Shown: positions 33,580 through 42,641 of the stretch, piece by piece
How positions within the stretch are numbered: position 1 is the stretch's first letter
Layout: each line of letters opens with the position of its first letter
Assembly: GCA_964352625.1 (NCBI GenBank)
Contig: CAYGSD010000001.1
Span: 310,001-374,000, forward strand
DNA: 64,000 nt
Direction of reading: 5' to 3'
Origin: JAAEPI01 sp964352625
GTDB lineage: Bacteria; Bacteroidota; Bacteroidia; Cytophagales; Cyclobacteriaceae
Position numbers and translations under genes: made by a program
Notes under the pieces: model-generated
The model's input: the letters and a program-made list of their open reading frames with translations, nothing else
The model's database searches: none
Told to the model about the DNA's origin: nothing

Positions 33580-33661
33580 TAGTTGGATGATTAGTCAATT
33601 TTAACATTTTTTTGGCTAACAGGCCTCATTCAATGTCCATAATAATGTTAAAACCAGGATG

Positions 33662-34864
33662 TCAAACACCGTCGACGTAGCGTTGAAGGTAGGAGAATGC
33701 TTCAGTGAGTTGCCCGTTTTCAGTAATCGTAGCGTTCCTTATTCGATTCTCATTGTCATCTCCCAGCAAATGTGGAAGCACATTGTTGATCATCTCCCTA
33801 CCGAAGCTATCGGATGCGTCGCGGGGCAACTCACATGGCAAATTATCTACGGCCATGACGGTGATATTTCCTTCATCGGTCAATGCCTGTTCGATAGAAT
33901 CGTCAGTTGGATTGTAATCATAAATAGGATCATCGATCGTGCTCGGTTTTTTGGTCGAAGGAATCGATCCCTCAATATCACAGGTGATATCGGCAATTAT
34001 GCTCGTCTTGAAATGAGGATCAGTGGCATCTTCTCGCTTGAACAAAACCGGAGCGGCAGGATCCCAATAAGCTGACGCGATGAGAATGTCGGTCAAGTGT
34101 GCAAACTTCAAAAAGTCACCTTCATATTTTTCAGGATTGCTGTAAAACTCATTTCGGTGAAATTCTTTTCCTTCTTTGTGTCTGTTGTAATCACGCGTGT
34201 TTAACTGAGTAAAGACGGGCTCATCGAAACGTTCTTCTAAATAAGCGGCCGGGGTTACTTTTCTGATACCAATTCCATGCAGCACTTCCATAGCCCCTTT
34301 GGCAACCCGACCACCACCTGTGACGGCTATTTTCATTTTTGGCAATTTGATTTTTGCGTATTCGGTTTTCAAATCCTCCAAATCATAGCATTCATGCGCT
34401 CTTCTGATCTTGAAAAGATTATACCTCTGAGCATAGGTCCAGAAGGCATTATACGCGCCGACAATGCCTGCCCATCGGCCGAATGCGATTACCCTAACGC
34501 CATTTTCATTAGTCAGTGGTTCGTAATCAACTAAGCGTATTTTCTTTTTGAGAATGGCTTGCAAAAGCGCCCTATTGTACTCCTGCTCTTTGATGGTGTG
34601 AGAGAAAAAGAAGAAGGTCTTCCCTTCGATAAGCATATCAATCGGCACCTCCTTAACGCCCAAAATGATATCACAATCCTCCAACGAGTTGACTACTTCA
34701 ACACCCAGATTAGTATATTCGTCATCTTTGAAAATTCGAACATCACTAGATTGGACGACCACCTTCACGTCGAATTTATCCATGACTTCCTTGGCCTGCA
34801 ATGGAGTAAGAGGGGTCCGATGATCCACTGGGACTTTGCCTTCTCGGATGATTCCTATTTTCAT
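33662..34864 (-). CDS. Saccharopine dehydrogenase (lysine-forming)/alanine dehydrogenase-like NAD(P) enzyme
   Basis: 400 residues. The N-terminal half matches the AlaDH/PNT/LYS1 superfamily: IIREGKVPVDHRTPLTP, ILGVKEVP, FFSHTIKEQ and VDYEPLTNENGVRVIAFGRWAG. The dinucleotide loop is IAVTGGGRVAKGAMEVL. The order and wording of these motifs are closer to the fungal lysine-forming saccharopine dehydrogenase LYS1 than to alanine dehydrogenase. The C-terminal part (ITVMAVDNLPCELPRDAS, with DITCDIEGSIPST before it) also fits LYS1-like proteins. The true substrate is uncertain. A 16-bp palindrome lies upstream at 34881-34896. Confidence 0.8.
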   Translation of the reverse strand: MKIGIIREGKVPVDHRTPLTPLQAKEVMDKFDVKVVVQSSDVRIFKDDEYTNLGVEVVNSLEDCDIILGVKEVPIDMLIEGKTFFFFSHTIKEQEYNRALLQAILKKKIRLVDYEPLTNENGVRVIAFGRWAGIVGAYNAFWTYAQRYNLFKIRRAHECYDLEDLKTEYAKIKLPKMKIAVTGGGRVAKGAMEVLHGIGIRKVTPAAYLEERFDEPVFTQLNTRDYNRHKEGKEFHRNEFYSNPEKYEGDFLKFAHLTDILIASAYWDPAAPVLFKREDATDPHFKTSIIADITCDIEGSIPSTKKPSTIDDPIYDYNPTDDSIEQALTDEGNITVMAVDNLPCELPRDASDSFGREMINNVLPHLLGDDNENRIRNATITENGQLTEAFSYLQRYVDGV

Positions 34865-34880
34865 TTTGTTCTTGAGTTAG

Positions 34881-34896
34881 TCTCTTAATTAAGAGA
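34881..34896. promoter_or_regulatory. Perfect 16-bp palindrome upstream of the LYS1-like gene
   Basis: TCTCTTAATTAAGAGA is a perfect inverted repeat 16 bases before the dehydrogenase ATG. Its position suggests an operator for a dimeric regulator. No regulator gene is adjacent. Confidence 0.35.
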
Positions 34897-34934
34897 GGGG
34901 ATTTGAAGTGTTGACCCAAATGAATGGGTAAAAC

Positions 34935-34967
34935 TAAAGCTGATGAAGTGGGGCTCCAGCAGCTTTA
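34935..34967 (-). terminator. Possible terminator after ilvE
   Basis: TAAAGCTG (34935-34942) pairs with CAGCTTTA (34960-34967) across a 17-base loop; on the minus strand a short T run follows. It begins 23 bases after the ilvE stop codon. The long loop makes it a weak call. Confidence 0.4.
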
Positions 34968-34990
34968 ATTATTGTTTTAAAATGTCTCTG

Positions 34991-36055
34991 CTAAACTTTA
35001 GTGATCCAGCCATGGGTATCCTCCACACGTCCAGCCTTGATATCATTCAATGCTTTTAGCAACTTGCTGGAAACTTCTCGGGTCTCAACTGGAGGAAGCT
35101 CATAATCGATTCCTTCATGGCCAATTACACTAATTTGGGAAATAGTCGCGGCTGTTCCGATACCATATGCTTCTTGCATTGTTCCATTTTCGATCGCCTC
35201 AATTATCTCAGTCACTTTTATTGGTCGCTCTTCCACCGGAATGCCCATGTCTCGTGCGAGCGTTAGTGCACTATCTCGCGTAATGCCAGAGAGTATCGAA
35301 TCATTTTTTTGAGGGCTCAGAATTTTTCCATCTACTACAAAATTCAAATTCATGGTTCCGCATTCTTCAATGTACTCGTGCGAAATACCGTCTGTCCATA
35401 TGAGCTGATCGTAACCTTGCTCCTGGCCTAGTTTGGCAGGATACAAGGAAGCTGCGTAATTGCCAGCCGTCTTGGCCGCTCCAACACCTCCCTTGGCTGC
35501 ACGAGTAAATTTCTTTTCTACTTTCACGCGAAGCGGCTTTGAGTAATACGACCCCACCGGCCCTGTAATCACCATGAACGAATATTTTTCGGATGCTTTC
35601 ACTCCTATAAAGGGATCAGTGGCGAACTGAAACGGTCGAATGTAGAGTGAATTCCCCTCAGCCGCAGGTACCCAATCACGATCCAGATTCACGAGCTGCG
35701 AAACAGCCTCCATAAATAGCTCCTCTGGCACAGGAGGCATGCACATTCTCACAGCACTTGCGGCCATTCTCTTGGCATTGGCATCACCTCTGAAAATGAC
35801 AACCTCGTCATTGTCGTTTCGATACGCCTTAAGCCCTTCGAAAATTGACTGAGCATAGTGCAAAGTGGCATTAGCCGGACTCATGGATAAGTTTCCATAA
35901 GGGACGATCCTCATGTCCTTCCATTCGCCACCTTCATAGTCGGCGATGAACATGTGGTCTGAGTAGTCTTTACCAAAAGCCGGATTCGCCAAGTCTGTCT
36001 GGCTCAGCTTTGAGTGCTGTGTCTTAGTGATGCTAAATTCCAATGTTTCTGTCAT
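34991..36055 (-). CDS. ilvE: Branched-chain amino acid aminotransferase
   Basis: 354 residues of PLP fold type IV, class II BCAT type. Motifs seen: HYAQSIFEGLKAYR, RMCMPPVPEE, the PLP lysine in GGVGAAKTAGNYAASL, and EYIEECGTMNLNFV. It transfers amino groups between leucine, isoleucine or valine and 2-oxoglutarate. It lies 11 bases downstream of the cobalamin adenosyltransferase gene and is probably cotranscribed. Confidence 0.95.
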   Translation of the reverse strand: MTETLEFSITKTQHSKLSQTDLANPAFGKDYSDHMFIADYEGGEWKDMRIVPYGNLSMSPANATLHYAQSIFEGLKAYRNDNDEVVIFRGDANAKRMAASAVRMCMPPVPEELFMEAVSQLVNLDRDWVPAAEGNSLYIRPFQFATDPFIGVKASEKYSFMVITGPVGSYYSKPLRVKVEKKFTRAAKGGVGAAKTAGNYAASLYPAKLGQEQGYDQLIWTDGISHEYIEECGTMNLNFVVDGKILSPQKNDSILSGITRDSALTLARDMGIPVEERPIKVTEIIEAIENGTMQEAYGIGTAATISQISVIGHEGIDYELPPVETREVSSKLLKALNDIKAGRVEDTHGWITKV

Positions 36056-36066
36056 TTCTTACTTCA

Positions 36067-36621
36067 TTAACTTCTTGGTTTCCATGCGATTTCCTCTGCT
36101 TCCACATCCCTTGCCAACTTCCTAGCTAAAACGAAAAAATAATCCGAAAGTCTATTGACATATGGCAGTATCTCTTCCCATTCTTTTCGCTTTGGCAATG
36201 CCGAAATTTCTCGCTCAGCTCTCCGACAAATGGTGCGACAAACGTGACACAAAGATACGGTTTTATGCCCCCCTGGTAGAATGAAATTCTTTAACTCGGG
36301 CAGTTCCTGATCAAATTCGTCAATCCACTTTTCGAGCTGATCCACATCCTGAGGAGTAACATTTGGCAACTCGAAACCCTTAAAATCTGCATCAGTTGCC
36401 AGAATAGACCCCAACGTGAAAAGATTTTCTTGGGTGATCAGCAGTTGACCTTTGACTTGATCATTCTCCAAAATGGAGTCGCGCAATAAGCCGATAAAAG
36501 CATTCAATTCGTCCACAGTACCATATGCGGCAATGCGATTATCGTGCTTATCCACTTTAGCGCCACCAAGTAATGACGTCTTTCCTTTGTCTCCCGTTTT
36601 AGTGTATACCTTTAATGCCAT
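36067..36621 (-). CDS. PduO-type ATP:cob(I)alamin adenosyltransferase
   Basis: 184 residues. The N-terminal YTKTGDKGKTSLLGGAKVDK motif binds ATP, and RIAAYGTVDELNAFIG and VCRTICRRAEREISAL complete the five-helix family signature. The enzyme makes adenosylcobalamin, the cofactor of enzymes such as methylmalonyl-CoA mutase. Transcription with the branched-chain aminotransferase fits a link between branched-chain amino acid breakdown and propionyl/methylmalonyl-CoA metabolism. Confidence 0.93.
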   Translation of the reverse strand: MALKVYTKTGDKGKTSLLGGAKVDKHDNRIAAYGTVDELNAFIGLLRDSILENDQVKGQLLITQENLFTLGSILATDADFKGFELPNVTPQDVDQLEKWIDEFDQELPELKNFILPGGHKTVSLCHVCRTICRRAEREISALPKRKEWEEILPYVNRLSDYFFVLARKLARDVEAEEIAWKPRS

Positions 36622-36696
36622 CTTGCGAATGCGAAATTATCAATAATCCACCAGTTGGCAGGAACTTTGTCAAAGGCGTTCGCGTAAATCAGACTC

Positions 36697-37119
36697 ATGT
36701 ATAGGTTTCTCATTCTCTTCTTTCTTTCTGGGCTTTGTCAGGCGCAAACTGGCTGGGAACTACTCGCCACAACCCAAATTGTAAAAGGTCATGATCCATT
36801 TTTGAATGAAGAAATCGAACTTCCTGATTTCTCCGAAAAATTACTGGCTAGTGAGGGCAGTCAAATTACACTAGAAGGATTCATAATTCCACTTCAGCAA
36901 AACACAGAGCAGGATTTCTTTGTGCTCTCACGGTTTCCTTTTCAATCGTGTTTTTTCTGTGGAGCAGCTGGTCCTGAGACGGTCGTTGAGGTTTATTCAG
37001 ACAGAAAAGTTTCCTTTACCGATGAACAAGTTCGCGTTACTGGTACACTTTACTTGAATCCTGACGACCCCCTTCACTTGTTCTTTGTTCTAAAAAATTG
37101 CGAGGTGACCTCCCTCTGA
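36697..37119 (+). CDS. DUF3299-like exported protein
   Basis: 140 residues. A signal peptide (MYRFLILFFLSGLCQAQ) precedes a small domain with ITLEGFIIPLQQ, FPFQSCFFCGAAGPETVVEV and VRVTGTLYLNPDD. The CFFCGAAGPE motif resembles DUF3299-type proteins, which often sit near metal transport genes; a metal-binding role is inference. It is divergent from the adenosyltransferase gene and 59 bases before the CBS protein. Confidence 0.7.
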   Translation: MYRFLILFFLSGLCQAQTGWELLATTQIVKGHDPFLNEEIELPDFSEKLLASEGSQITLEGFIIPLQQNTEQDFFVLSRFPFQSCFFCGAAGPETVVEVYSDRKVSFTDEQVRVTGTLYLNPDDPLHLFFVLKNCEVTSL

Positions 37120-37178
37120 CCTGTTGCATTTGTGTGGCTGATTTAGTACTTTACAAAAACCACCAAAAGTTAAACATC

Positions 37179-37646
37179 ATGGTACAGAGCTACAGAGGTA
37201 CGATCACAAAGGCGAAGGATGAAAAGACACCACAGGCCGTTTCGGTGGCTGATTACATGACACGGAAGCTGATCACCTTTTCTCCTGACCAACCAATGTT
37301 TGAGGTGGTGCAGTCACTACTGAAGAACAAAATTTCTGGTGCGCCGGTAATGAATGAGCATGGTGAACTGTGTGGTGTGATCTCCGAGGGTGATTGCTTA
37401 AAAGAGGTGGTGAAAGGACAATACAACAACATGCCGAATCTGGCTGGTCATGCCAAGGATCACATGACCCAAAATGTGATCACGATTAGTCCTGAGATGA
37501 ATATTTTTGATGCTGCTGATATGTTCCTAAGCAAAAGAATCAGACGATTTCCTGTGGTCGATCAAGGCAAACTAATAGGTCAGATAAGTCAAAAAGACAT
37601 TATGCGAGCCGTTCTGAAAATGAAGAGCACGACTTGGGGTAAATGA
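37179..37646 (+). CDS. CBS-domain pair protein
   Basis: 155 residues made of a Bateman module: CBS1 (VADYMTRKLITFSPDQPMFE ... ISGAPVMNEHGELCGVISEGD) and CBS2 (AKDHMTQNVITISPEMNIFD ... RRFPVVDQGKLIGQISQKDI). Such stand-alone pairs bind adenosine nucleotides and regulate partner proteins. The ATG at 37179 (MVQSYRGTITKAKDEKTP) is preferred over upstream in-frame codons inside the preceding gene. It converges with the sensor kinase. Confidence 0.88.
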   Translation: MVQSYRGTITKAKDEKTPQAVSVADYMTRKLITFSPDQPMFEVVQSLLKNKISGAPVMNEHGELCGVISEGDCLKEVVKGQYNNMPNLAGHAKDHMTQNVITISPEMNIFDAADMFLSKRIRRFPVVDQGKLIGQISQKDIMRAVLKMKSTTWGK

Positions 37647-37654
37647 TTTGGAAT

Positions 37655-39514
37655 TTATTCCACCGCAGGAATTGTAAGTGTCACCTTGGTTCCTTGGCCG
37701 CTGCTTAGTTCCAAGTCTCCCTTCAAAAGCTCAATTCGAGATTTCAAACTCTTCCAGCCAAGACTTGCTGAAGTATTGATCTGATTAACGTCAAATCCTT
37801 TTCCATCGTCCGTCAGAACAATTCGCAAATCATTTCCTAGCATTTCTACACGAATTGATATCTCCGAAGCATCCGCATATTTGATGCTGTTATTTACAAT
37901 TTCCTGAATAACTCTAAAAAGACCGGCCTTAGCAAAATCTGATAGTTCTAGCTTTTTATCAGGAAAAGAAGTTTTTACTGATAATTTTCCTGCATCGTTG
38001 ATCGAGCGCGCCATGTCTCTAAGCCCTGAAATCAAGCCATGCCTTAATGAAGTGGGCATCATGGCATGAGAAATAGTTCTTACCTCACTTATAGCTGAAT
38101 CTAGAATAGTCAAATTCAACTCTGTTTTGGGATGCTCGATATCCGAAACTGACATTCTCACAGTGCTTAAAAGCTGCCCCAAACCATCATGCAGATCCTG
38201 GGCAATCCTTGCTCTTTCATTTTGCTCTCCATCCACCAATGCATGCAGATTTTCACGCTCTAGTTGTAGTTTTTCCTCTGCAAAGACCAAGTTTTGTTTG
38301 AGAATTTTCTGTCGATAGAAAAGAAGGACTAGTAGCAAAATGAGAAATGAGCCTGTAACAATTATCAAAATCCGAACCTGTCCTTGTCGAATTCTTAGAT
38401 CCTTTATCTCGGATTGAGTCTTGAAAAATTCCAGTTCACGTTGCTTATTTCCCAAAGAATACTCCGCCTGAAGTCGCTCTAATTCTTTTGATAATTCCAG
38501 AACGTAACTGGAATCACGGGCCTGAGAATACTTTTTTAAGTAGGAATACGCCACAGAATCCTGCCCCCACTTATCAAAAACCTGAAAAAGCAAGTAATTA
38601 CATTCCAATGTTTGCTCAGAGAGATTTATTCTTTCAGCTTGATCCAAGCTAGTTCTTAACTGCTCAATTGCCGATTCGAAATCTCCCATCTTTAGCAAGA
38701 TCTTTCCCCTAATCGTACCCGCCCTTATTACCGGCTTCATTCCTCCGGCAGCTTTGGCCAATCTCAGCGATTCTTCAATGTAACCTAGTGCCTGCTCTAA
38801 CTCGTTTTTTCCTAGCAATGCTTCCGAAAGAGCCCTTGAAGCATCTATCTGTCCAAAGCTTAATTGCTCATTGGAGTAGATTTTGAGGGACGTTTCAGCA
38901 AAAACAGCAGCGCTATCATAAGACTTTAACGTGGAATAAATCTCTGAAAGGCGTAAGTATCCCTCTGCACTGTTTCGGACATTACCAATTTCTCTTGCAA
39001 TGCCTACGGCCGATTTAGCCTGAACAATAGATTCATCATAGTTCATGCGAGCAAGATTGATAGAAGAAAGCAAATTCAGCAGTTCCACAACCTCCTCTTT
39101 GTTTTCTATTTCATAATACAGATCAAGGCACAGCTGACCAGTTATCAAAGCTTTATCGAGTACCAGGTAATTTCGGTACATTCTGGCAAGCTGCTTATAA
39201 ATGCGCGCCGACTCTGATAGGTTGCCCATTCCTTTATGGATATCCGCCGCTTGTTCGTAGTACCCAAATGATAATACTTCGAGGTTGTTGGTGAAATATG
39301 TGTTGGCAATGGATTCATTGGCTAGTGCCAAGGCCGTAGAGTCTTCCCCTTTGCGACAATAATCCAGCAGTTTACGGCCAAGAAGCTCGAACGATTCAAT
39401 GTTGCCTCCAAGCGAAGCACGCTCTAATTGCTCACGATAAATCCTTAAAGAGTCCCCCGTCTGTGCATAAGATTGAACTCCAATAAACAACAGGATTGGT
39501 AAATATTTTACCAC
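37655..39514 (-). CDS. TPR-containing sensor histidine kinase (NarL/LytS-like HisKA_3 type)
   Basis: 619 residues. A signal peptide (MVKYLPILLFIGVQSYAQ) leads into about 330 residues of TPR repeats (for example LGYIEESLRLAKAAGG, AIEQLRTSLDQAERIN) in the periplasm. After a transmembrane helix near 380-398 (ILIIVTGSFLILLLVLLFYR) comes the dimerisation and phosphoacceptor region ERARIAQDLHDGLGQLLS. The ATPase domain follows (RVIQEIVNNSIKYADAS, LTDDGKGFD). It should phosphorylate the divergently encoded NarL-type regulator at 40024. Its start overlaps the upstream lipoprotein gene by 7 bases. Confidence 0.92.
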   Translation of the reverse strand: MVKYLPILLFIGVQSYAQTGDSLRIYREQLERASLGGNIESFELLGRKLLDYCRKGEDSTALALANESIANTYFTNNLEVLSFGYYEQAADIHKGMGNLSESARIYKQLARMYRNYLVLDKALITGQLCLDLYYEIENKEEVVELLNLLSSINLARMNYDESIVQAKSAVGIAREIGNVRNSAEGYLRLSEIYSTLKSYDSAAVFAETSLKIYSNEQLSFGQIDASRALSEALLGKNELEQALGYIEESLRLAKAAGGMKPVIRAGTIRGKILLKMGDFESAIEQLRTSLDQAERINLSEQTLECNYLLFQVFDKWGQDSVAYSYLKKYSQARDSSYVLELSKELERLQAEYSLGNKQRELEFFKTQSEIKDLRIRQGQVRILIIVTGSFLILLLVLLFYRQKILKQNLVFAEEKLQLERENLHALVDGEQNERARIAQDLHDGLGQLLSTVRMSVSDIEHPKTELNLTILDSAISEVRTISHAMMPTSLRHGLISGLRDMARSINDAGKLSVKTSFPDKKLELSDFAKAGLFRVIQEIVNNSIKYADASEISIRVEMLGNDLRIVLTDDGKGFDVNQINTSASLGWKSLKSRIELLKGDLELSSGQGTKVTLTIPAVE

Positions 39515-39936
39515 TTTTCTACTCTTTCATATTTGGAAAAACCGTTCGCGTTCTTGTTTCTGTGCGATCTCCAACTTCCCATGAGTTTTTTCTCATCACC
39601 ATCCGGGTGATAAAGTCTAATATCCTTGGTGTACCATTCTCCCTTTATCTCAGCCGCTTCAATAATCCCGGTTTCCTTTAGCCGTAGAGTGTCCCCATCC
39701 CATTCGCCCTCAAATGAGTAGAGCACATATATTGTGGAGTCATTCGGCGTAGCATAATATCCTTTCCCTGTCACACCACTGCCTGTTTGCACCAGCATGA
39801 GTTTACTCTTATAGGAACTAGAAATTCCAAAATTATCATCCTGACTAACTAACCCTTTCCAAAAATGATTTTCCGGTTTCGATGAGCAAGAGCCAACAGC
39901 GATGGCAAGAAGAACAATGATTAAGAGGGTTTTCAT
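39508..39936 (-). CDS. Small lipoprotein coupled to the sensor kinase
   Basis: 142 residues with a lipoprotein signal (MKTLLIIVLLAIAVGSCSS, lipobox VGSC). The mature part has a strand-rich pattern (KLMLVQTGSGVTGKGYYAT, YSFEGEWDGDTLRLKETG) that may be a small beta-barrel or lipocalin-like fold. I do not recognise the family. The 7-base overlap with the kinase gene suggests it could supply or modify the signal the kinase senses. Confidence 0.7.
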   Translation of the reverse strand: MKTLLIIVLLAIAVGSCSSKPENHFWKGLVSQDDNFGISSSYKSKLMLVQTGSGVTGKGYYATPNDSTIYVLYSFEGEWDGDTLRLKETGIIEAAEIKGEWYTKDIRLYHPDGDEKKLMGSWRSHRNKNANGFSKYERVEKW

Positions 39937-40023
39937 AGTGATGATTTGAGCTTAATTTATACACATTTGTGAAGTTCTGAGGAAAGAGAGATGTCTAAAA
40001 TTCCCAATGATTTATATTGAAAC

Positions 40024-40674
40024 ATGGATTATCCCATCACCCTGCTGCTAGTTGACGATCATGAAATTTTTCTGGACGGAGTGGTGTCGTTGCTTTCTTC
40101 TTCTGCGCGATTAGACATACTTGGAAAATCTACATCCGCCCCATCAGCACTTGATTTGATTGAGGAATGTCAACCAATGGTTCTCATCACCGACCTTTCC
40201 ATGCCCGAAATGAGTGGCGTTGAATTGGTGAGGATTGTAAAGGAAAAGTACCCGGAAATAAAAGTATTGGTACTGTCAATGCACGATGATCGTGAGACCG
40301 TATCAGAAATCATCATGGCGGAAGCGGAAGGCTATATCCTAAAGAATACTGGCAAAAAGGAGCTTTTGGAGGCTATTGATCGCATCCATCAAGGTGGCAC
40401 CTACTATAGCAACCGAGTCATGGAAATCATGCTTGAACGGTATCAGGCAAAGGAAAAAAGACAAGAAGCGGAAAGCAGCCTCACCATGCGGGAATTAGAA
40501 ATTCTAGAACTGATTGCACAGGAAAAATCAAGTAAGGAAATAGCCGAAGCATTATTTATCTCAGTGAGAACGGTAGACACACACAGAAAGCATTTGCTGA
40601 AGAAGGCAAATACGAGCACCGTAATTGGCCTACTGAAGTATGGTATTCACCACGGCCTTATAAGCTTGAGTTAA
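40024..40674 (+). CDS. NarL/LuxR-family response regulator
   Basis: 216 residues. Receiver domain with acidic pair Asp11/Asp12, phosphoacceptor Asp57 (VLITDLSMPEMSG) and a lysine in YILKNTGKKE. The LuxR-type helix-turn-helix is LTMRELEILELIAQEKSSKE through VRTVDTHRKHLLKKANTST. It is the likely partner of the kinase at 37655-39514, encoded divergently across an 87-base gap. Its stop overlaps that of the convergent WG-repeat gene by 4 bases. Confidence 0.93.
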   Translation: MDYPITLLLVDDHEIFLDGVVSLLSSSARLDILGKSTSAPSALDLIEECQPMVLITDLSMPEMSGVELVRIVKEKYPEIKVLVLSMHDDRETVSEIIMAEAEGYILKNTGKKELLEAIDRIHQGGTYYSNRVMEIMLERYQAKEKRQEAESSLTMRELEILELIAQEKSSKEIAEALFISVRTVDTHRKHLLKKANTSTVIGLLKYGIHHGLISLS

Positions 40675-41789
40675 TTATTCCAAGATTCTACGCCGCTTGT
40701 AGATAAATAGCCTGTTTTATTATCCAAACTGATGCGAATCTGATCTCCGTCCTTCACGGCATAGTTGTATTTGAAGTCCGTGATCTTTTCGGGCTTCTCT
40801 CCTTCTAGTAAAAAAACAGCTACTTGATTTTCAGGGTTTCTAACAGCTATCATCGGTGGGTCAACAGAAAGACTCTTGATATCAGTATAGATGGGCTCCA
40901 TCAAAACATTGCCATCAAGATCAGCGATTCCAAGTTGGTCTCTATTTCCAAAAACCACATAATTCTGCACCTTCCCTATGTCCGCAATTTCGTACTTAAA
41001 CGGAATGATAATTTTACCTGAGGCACTCACTACACCCACCGAATCTTCCGCATCGATTAGGTTAAAGTAATCTCTGTTGAACTCCTCCACCCTGGCACCT
41101 GAAATGGCATCAAGTGCTACGGCCCTGCTGCCCATTTTGAAGAAAAGATTGTTCTCGTATTCTCCTAAGTACTCGTCAAAATCAAATCCTGTGGCGGCCT
41201 TGGCATCTACTCTCTGCCATGCATACTTACCCTTTTCTTTCATGATAATGCTCACGACACCTTTTTTACCGGCTATTTCACGATGGATCACTCTCGTCCA
41301 TTCATACGCAAAAGGCATTTTCACATTGTCATGCAAATCAACAATGCCCCACTTCCCTTTTTTAATAAATGAAAACCATGTGTTTTCTTCAAAATGCGCC
41401 TCTTGCCCGTTCAATTCAAACTCAAACCATGGTGACAACACCTGATACTCATTGGTCATTTGAATGCCGTAGGAATTTACAAAGTGCCATTTTTCACCAA
41501 CCTTCACCAAGATCTGATCTGGCACATTCACACAATTGATTACTTGGTCATACGTGGGCTGAACCAGCAAATGACCAGAATCATTGATAATACCCCATTT
41601 GTCTTCAACCAAAACAGCTGCATGTCCGTCGATAAAATTAAGTGCGTCGTAGTAGGCATGCGGAATAACTGTATTTCCATTCTTATCGCAATATCCGTAG
41701 AGGCCAGAATCATTGCGGCATGGCTCCAAATCCTGAGAAAGGAGTTGGATTGAAAAAAAACTAACGACCAATATCACAAAATACCTCAT
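40671..41789 (-). CDS. Exported WG-repeat protein
   Basis: 372 residues. A signal peptide (MRYFVILVVSFFSIQLLSQ) is followed by WG repeats, each containing KWGIIN or KWGIVD-like cores and CDKNGNTVIPHAYYD, DSGHLLVQPTYDQV or SGKIIIPFKYE units. WG-repeat proteins are widespread in Bacteroidota and are thought to form beta-rich binding scaffolds; no enzymatic role is known. The gene ends against the response regulator gene. Confidence 0.85.
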   Translation of the reverse strand: MRYFVILVVSFFSIQLLSQDLEPCRNDSGLYGYCDKNGNTVIPHAYYDALNFIDGHAAVLVEDKWGIINDSGHLLVQPTYDQVINCVNVPDQILVKVGEKWHFVNSYGIQMTNEYQVLSPWFEFELNGQEAHFEENTWFSFIKKGKWGIVDLHDNVKMPFAYEWTRVIHREIAGKKGVVSIIMKEKGKYAWQRVDAKAATGFDFDEYLGEYENNLFFKMGSRAVALDAISGARVEEFNRDYFNLIDAEDSVGVVSASGKIIIPFKYEIADIGKVQNYVVFGNRDQLGIADLDGNVLMEPIYTDIKSLSVDPPMIAVRNPENQVAVFLLEGEKPEKITDFKYNYAVKDGDQIRISLDNKTGYLSTSGVESWNN

Positions 41790-41909
41790 TGCACAAGGGT
41801 TAAAAACACCCAGTTATCTTCCAAAGTGCAAAGTTTAAGCTAAATGGCCTATAATAATATGCGGTTTTAGGCTGATTTTGATTAATAAAAATGCCTAAAT
41901 AAGGATTTG

Positions 41910-41935
41910 AAAAACCCCGGCGAAATTCGCCAGGG
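41910..41935 (-). terminator. Rho-independent terminator of the 42-44 kb gene pair
   Basis: A 9-bp stem (41915-41923 with 41927-41935, one G-T pair) and a 3-base loop is followed on the minus strand by five T residues. It lies 46 bases after the stop codon of the gene at 41982. Confidence 0.85.
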
Positions 41936-41981
41936 CCAATCATGAAAGCATCGATCTTGTGAGTGATGGACTCGCTTTCAG

Positions 41982-42641
41982 TTACTTGAATTTGATGAGT
42001 TCACCGCTAACTCTACCAGATCGAAGCGCTCGCCAGTCAACAATGAGTGCATCGAAATCTGATTCAATTTTTCCTTTCTTTACCCATCGCATTCCTTTAT
42101 CAAGCATGCCATTGATTGCCACATCCATGCTGTTTCCACCTCTCATGGTTTCACCTAGTCCACCTTGATTGTAGCTGATTTCTGAGACAACCTCATACTC
42201 AGCAAGCGGTTTGCTGGCATAAAAGATTAGTTTATCCGTCTTCTTTTCATGCTGAGCCACTGCAATCGCTCCGCTTTTTGAGAAGTCCGTTCCCTTGGCA
42301 CCCTCCTCGAGTTTGATGAAAATCACCTTATTTCCGTCAAGAATAGCTCCATTGTACTCCAACGTTTTACCTTTTTTCTGCGCCTTTAGTTTCAGGTCGT
42401 TCATCTGCTCCAAGCCATACGTAAATTTGTTATAGCCTGCAGCTCCTATGATTTCGGAATTTGTTTTGCTGCTCTTAAGCATGCCCGACGCTTTGATCTC
42501 TTCAACGACTTCATAGTCTACCTCCGGTAAAGACTTTGCAAAAAGGTTGACACCTTCAAGTTTAAACACCTCTGCCTTTTCCCGTTGAGCAATGGAGCTT
42601 ATTGCCAGCCCCATTGCACAGATGCATAGTAGGTTTTTCAT
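41982..42641 (-). CDS. Exported protein of unknown function
   Basis: 219 residues with a signal peptide (MKNLLCICAMGLAISSIAQ). The mature part contains two similar half-motifs (VDYEVVEEIKASG and AEYEVVSEISYNQ), suggesting an internal duplication, and KGMRWVKKGKIESDFDALIV. I do not recognise a family. Its start overlaps the stop of the beta-propeller gene by one base (TGATG), so the two are coupled. Confidence 0.65.
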   Translation of the reverse strand: MKNLLCICAMGLAISSIAQREKAEVFKLEGVNLFAKSLPEVDYEVVEEIKASGMLKSSKTNSEIIGAAGYNKFTYGLEQMNDLKLKAQKKGKTLEYNGAILDGNKVIFIKLEEGAKGTDFSKSGAIAVAQHEKKTDKLIFYASKPLAEYEVVSEISYNQGGLGETMRGGNSMDVAINGMLDKGMRWVKKGKIESDFDALIVDWRALRSGRVSGELIKFK

